From assembly GCA_027066695.1 (NCBI GenBank), contig JAMONE010000198.1, positions 1-7,533 on the forward strand: DNA of 7,533 nucleotides, in the 5' to 3' direction. A program made the translations under genes and the position numbers. Shown piece by piece: positions 4,607 through 7,533 of the stretch; within the stretch, counting starts at the first letter, position 1; every line of letters starts with the position of its first letter. The notes beneath the pieces were generated by a model. The model ran no database searches, was not told where the DNA came from, and saw nothing but the letters and a program-made list of their open reading frames with translations. Source of the DNA: Micavibrio sp. GTDB lineage: Bacteria > Pseudomonadota > Alphaproteobacteria > Micavibrionales > Micavibrionaceae.

Positions 4607-7533
4607 TTAGGTTAATAATTCATCACGCCGAGCATTAGATTTCTTTATATTCGCCGCCTTAACACAGCCATAGCCCTTGCACATTAACGGCAAGGATAAT
4701 AGCTCCTTGCAGATATCGTAATTCTCCTGCGATAAATTCGCCAACACATACTCAATATCGCTTTCATATTGAGTAATTAAAGCGCGTTCTGCGCGGCGAT
4801 CAGGGTGATAGGCAAATATATCAAACACCCCGCCACGTAAAAACTTAAGCCGCGCCAAAACCGATAAGACGGGCAGCATCCAACCGCCAAGCTCACGTTT
4901 CTTTGGTCTGCCCGTTGCAGGGTCAGTGCCACCAAATATAGGCGGGGACATATTGAATTTCAGCTTATAATCACCAGAGAACTGTGCTTTTACATCCTTA
5001 ATAAATGCCCCGTTACTATAAAGCCGTGCAACTTCATATTCATCCTTATAAGCCAAAACCTTATGATAGGATTGGGCGACAATCTTACCTAAAGCATTCT
5101 CGCCATAGCCAATTTTGCACTCCGATGCGCTGATTTCCTCTACCAACTGCCTATAACGCCGCGCATAGGCCGCGTCTTGATAATCCGTTAGATAAGCGGC
5201 TCTCTTTTCTATCATTTTATCCAGATCATTACTTAACGGCGACGAGCTATCCTCACCTCTAATAATAGTTACTAATTCAGCCAGTTTATCAGGATCATGC
5301 GCACCCAAACGACCATAAGCAAAGGCCTGTAAATTCATATCAACAGCCACATTATTTAGCTTTATGGCGCGTTCAATAGCTTCACAAGAAAGCGGGATTA
5401 ACCCCTTTTGCCAAGCAAAGCCCATCATAAATATATTGGTTGAAATCTCATCACCAAGCAGTGCCATAATATAAGATGTTGCGGGAACAAAATAATGCTC
5501 TTCAGGGTGAATAGCGCTCATCAAGCTTTCATGCACCTGCGTATCGTGAAAATCAAGATTATTATTGGTCACAAAATCAGATACAGGCATATTATTAGTA
5601 TTTATAATGGCCTTCGTGCGTTTATTATTTAGCGTTTCATACGCAGTTTTACCAACGGCGGAAACCATGTCACAGGCCAGTAATAAATCAGCTCCGCCAG
5701 TGATAATATGGCCAGTGCGCAGATCATCGCGAATGGGGCTAATGCGAACATGGCTTAAGACCTCTCCGCCCTTTTGCGCAAGGCCTGTGGCATCAAGGTT
5801 GCGGCAGAATTTACCTTCCATATGCGCAGCAATGCCAAGCAATGCGCCAATAGTGGTAACGCCAGTGCCGCCAATGCCTGTGACTATGATGTTATAAGCA
5901 CTATCAACGTCCAGTATTTCAGGCGTAGGGAGCTTTTCAAATATTTCATCAAGACCAGTATTATTATCAGCCTTGGTTTTGCGAAGCTCGCCGCCTTCAA
6001 TAGTGACAAATGACGGGCAAAAGCCTTTAAGGCAGCTAAAATCTTTGTTACACATGGATTGGTTAATCTTGCGCTTGCGCCCATATTCGGTTTCAACAGG
6101 TTGCACGGCCACACAATTGGATTGCACTGAGCAATCGCCGCAGCCCTCACACACAGCCTCGTTAATAATTACACGCTTGGCAGGGTCAGGATAAAGGCCG
6201 CGCTTGCGCCGTCTTCGTTTTTCCGCAGCGCATGTTTGGTCATAGATTATAACCGTTGTTCCCTTGATGCTTTTGCACTCTTCCATCACCTTAGAGAGAT
6301 AATCACGGCTTAATATTTCAACCGAAGCAGGAATAAGGCTGCGATCTTTATAATGCTCAAGCGTTTCGGTTAATATCCACGCTTTGCTTACGCCCTCGGC
6401 GACTACTTGCTGCGCGACACGGTAAATCGGCATATCACCGTCAACGGCTTGCCCGCCAGTCATCGCGACAGCATCATTATACAAGATTTTATAAGTAATA
6501 TTAACGCCCCCCGCCACAGAAGCCCGAATAGCTAGCGTGCCAGAATGAAAGTAAGTTCCGTCACCTAAATTGGTGAATATATGATCTTTTTTCACATATG
6601 GAGCAGAGCCAATCCATGGAACGCCCTCCCCGCCCATTTGCGTACATAAAGCCGAGCTACGATCCATCCACTGCACCATGTAATGACAGCCAATCCCCAC
6701 CATGGCAAAACTACCGTCAGGGACTTTGGTTGATGTATTATGCGGACATCCCGCGCAATAATACGGCCTGCGCAATAGCGGCGGGACATATGAAGAAATA
6801 AATTCCTCGCGCTTTTCAAAAAATTTCAACCGCTCTTCAATATGTTCATTATAATAAAAATGTTTGAGCCGTTTTGCGATAACATGCGCGACTAAGCCAA
6901 CAGATTGATCATTTTCCAGCGGCAGCAACTTCTCGCCATTCTCATCATATTTACCAACAATTACAGGGCGTTTATCAGAAGGCCAGTTGAAGATTTGCTG
7001 CTTAAGCTGAGATTCAATTAACTCGCGCTTTTCTTCAATAATCAAGATTTCTTCTAAGCCTTGCACAAAATCCTGCACGCCTTGCGGCTCTAGCGGCCAG
7101 CTCATCCCAACCTTATAAAGCCGTATCCCGATTTTAGCAGCCACCTCATTAGTAATGCCCAGCTCAACCAAAGCTTGGGTTACATCGCCAAAAGACTTAC
7201 CCGATGTAATAATGCCAAATCTAGGTTTAGAGCTGTCTATAATGGTACGGTCAATATTATTTTTACGGCAAAATGCATGGCAGGCAAACAGCTTGTAATT
7301 TTGCAAGCGGTTATCAACTTCACGCGGGATATCGTTAAGGCGAATATGTAAGCCTCCCTCGGGCATTTGAAATTCTTCTTCTGTGGGATGCTCGATTTTC
7401 ACCCTTTCGCGCGATAAATCAACTGTTCCCGTTGTCTCAACATTCTCACTGGTAACTTTCAGAGCCGTCCAGCAACCAGAATAGCGCGACATTTCAATGC
7501 CCAGCACCCCATATTCCACAAATTCATTAATAC
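4607..7533 (-). CDS. Fused indolepyruvate:ferredoxin oxidoreductase with DUF6537, N-terminus off-window
   Basis: A TPP-dependent 2-oxoacid:ferredoxin oxidoreductase in which the alpha (IorA-like) and gamma (IorB-like) parts form one chain. It should convert an aryl- or other 2-oxoacid plus CoA to the acyl-CoA, passing electrons to ferredoxin. The frame is open to the right edge, so 974 C-terminal residues are seen of a family usually about 1,150-1,200 long; the GTG at 7519 is internal, since SRYSGCW just after it belongs mid-protein. Numbering from the edge: end of the first oxidoreductase region to about 245; TPP-binding domain with CAGCPHN (Cys259) and NLGDGTYFHSG (GDG at 323-325); cysteine cluster CEGCGDC..SNC (from 461) plus three more Cys up to 505, probable iron-sulfur ligands; gamma domain with TGIGGTGVTT (GIGGTG from 552) and DATGLAQKGGEV; then DUF6537 with KLKFNMSPPIFGGTDP and GYGCVKAAN at the end. 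It is convergent with prpD and not in that operon. Substrate (indolepyruvate, phenylpyruvate or branched-chain oxoacid) cannot be read from sequence. Confidence 0.94.
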   Translation of the reverse strand, partial: INEFVEYGVLGIEMSRYSGCWTALKVTSENVETTGTVDLSRERVKIEHPTEEEFQMPEGGLHIRLNDIPREVDNRLQNYKLFACHAFCRKNNIDRTIIDSSKPRFGIITSGKSFGDVTQALVELGITNEVAAKIGIRLYKVGMSWPLEPQGVQDFVQGLEEILIIEEKRELIESQLKQQIFNWPSDKRPVIVGKYDENGEKLLPLENDQSVGLVAHVIAKRLKHFYYNEHIEERLKFFEKREEFISSYVPPLLRRPYYCAGCPHNTSTKVPDGSFAMVGIGCHYMVQWMDRSSALCTQMGGEGVPWIGSAPYVKKDHIFTNLGDGTYFHSGTLAIRASVAGGVNITYKILYNDAVAMTGGQAVDGDMPIYRVAQQVVAEGVSKAWILTETLEHYKDRSLIPASVEILSRDYLSKVMEECKSIKGTTVIIYDQTCAAEKRRRRKRGLYPDPAKRVIINEAVCEGCGDCSVQSNCVAVQPVETEYGRKRKINQSMCNKDFSCLKGFCPSFVTIEGGELRKTKADNNTGLDEIFEKLPTPEILDVDSAYNIIVTGIGGTGVTTIGALLGIAAHMEGKFCRNLDATGLAQKGGEVLSHVRISPIRDDLRTGHIITGGADLLLACDMVSAVGKTAYETLNNKRTKAIINTNNMPVSDFVTNNNLDFHDTQVHESLMSAIHPEEHYFVPATSYIMALLGDEISTNIFMMGFAWQKGLIPLSCEAIERAIKLNNVAVDMNLQAFAYGRLGAHDPDKLAELVTIIRGEDSSSPLSNDLDKMIEKRAAYLTDYQDAAYARRYRQLVEEISASECKIGYGENALGKIVAQSYHKVLAYKDEYEVARLYSNGAFIKDVKAQFSGDYKLKFNMSPPIFGGTDPATGRPKKRELGGWMLPVLSVLARLKFLRGGVFDIFAYHPDRRAERALITQYESDIEYVLANLSQENYDICKELLSLPLMCKGYGCVKAANIKKSNARRDELLT

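Noticed and set aside
5565..6194. Overlapping plus-strand open frames opposite the oxidoreductase gene (110, 79 and 73 residues)
   Set aside because: They lie wholly antisense to strongly conserved coding sequence and show no recognisable domain or convincing ribosome site; they look like shadows of the real gene.
7517..7519. GTG codon as a possible start of the oxidoreductase gene
   Set aside because: The frame stays open to the window edge (I-N-E-F precede it), and the following SRYSGCW segment is internal in this family, so the gene is cut by the window rather than starting here.
1..7533. Search for mobile elements, CRISPR repeats, tRNA/rRNA genes, phage or defence genes
   Set aside because: Nearly every base lies in six conserved metabolic genes; no repeat array, transposase, RNA gene or unexplained long gap was seen, so there is no support for an undescribed system of that kind here.

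Overview
The window looks like part of a bacterial chromosome, most likely from a proteobacterium and plausibly an alphaproteobacterium of moderate GC (mid-40s percent by eye). This placing rests on the PrpB/PrpC/PrpD and HSD10-type proteins and on the fused indolepyruvate oxidoreductase with a DUF6537 tail. The lineage is an inference and was not tested. The window is almost entirely coding. It has five tightly packed plus-strand genes (1-4568), a 38-base gap, then one very large minus-strand gene that runs off the right edge (4607-7533).

The plus-strand block is a catabolic operon. In order it holds the 3' end of a thiolase (left edge to 389), an HSD10-type short-chain dehydrogenase (386-1141), methylisocitrate lyase prpB (1158-2006), 2-methylcitrate synthase prpC (2003-3118) and 2-methylcitrate dehydratase prpD (3123-4568). 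Two junctions are 4-base ATGA overlaps, and the other two gaps are 16 and 4 bases. The operon promoter and any regulator lie outside the window.

The gene order suggests a pathway. HSD10-type enzymes oxidise 2-methyl-3-hydroxybutyryl-CoA. A thiolase then splits 2-methylacetoacetyl-CoA into acetyl-CoA and propionyl-CoA. PrpC condenses propionyl-CoA with oxaloacetate, PrpD dehydrates the 2-methylcitrate, and PrpB cleaves methylisocitrate to pyruvate and succinate. The operon therefore reads as the last steps of isoleucine (or odd-chain/branched acyl-CoA) breakdown joined to propionyl-CoA disposal. An aconitase elsewhere would be needed to rehydrate 2-methylaconitate.

The convergent minus-strand gene is a one-chain 2-oxoacid:ferredoxin oxidoreductase of the indolepyruvate type. 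The visible 974 residues cover the end of the alpha part, the TPP-binding domain, a cysteine-rich iron-sulfur region, the gamma domain and a C-terminal DUF6537. It probably turns amino-acid-derived 2-oxoacids into acyl-CoAs, which fits an amino-acid catabolism neighbourhood. No mobile element, CRISPR array, RNA gene or clearly undescribed system was seen. The interest lies in pathway linkage and substrate assignment.
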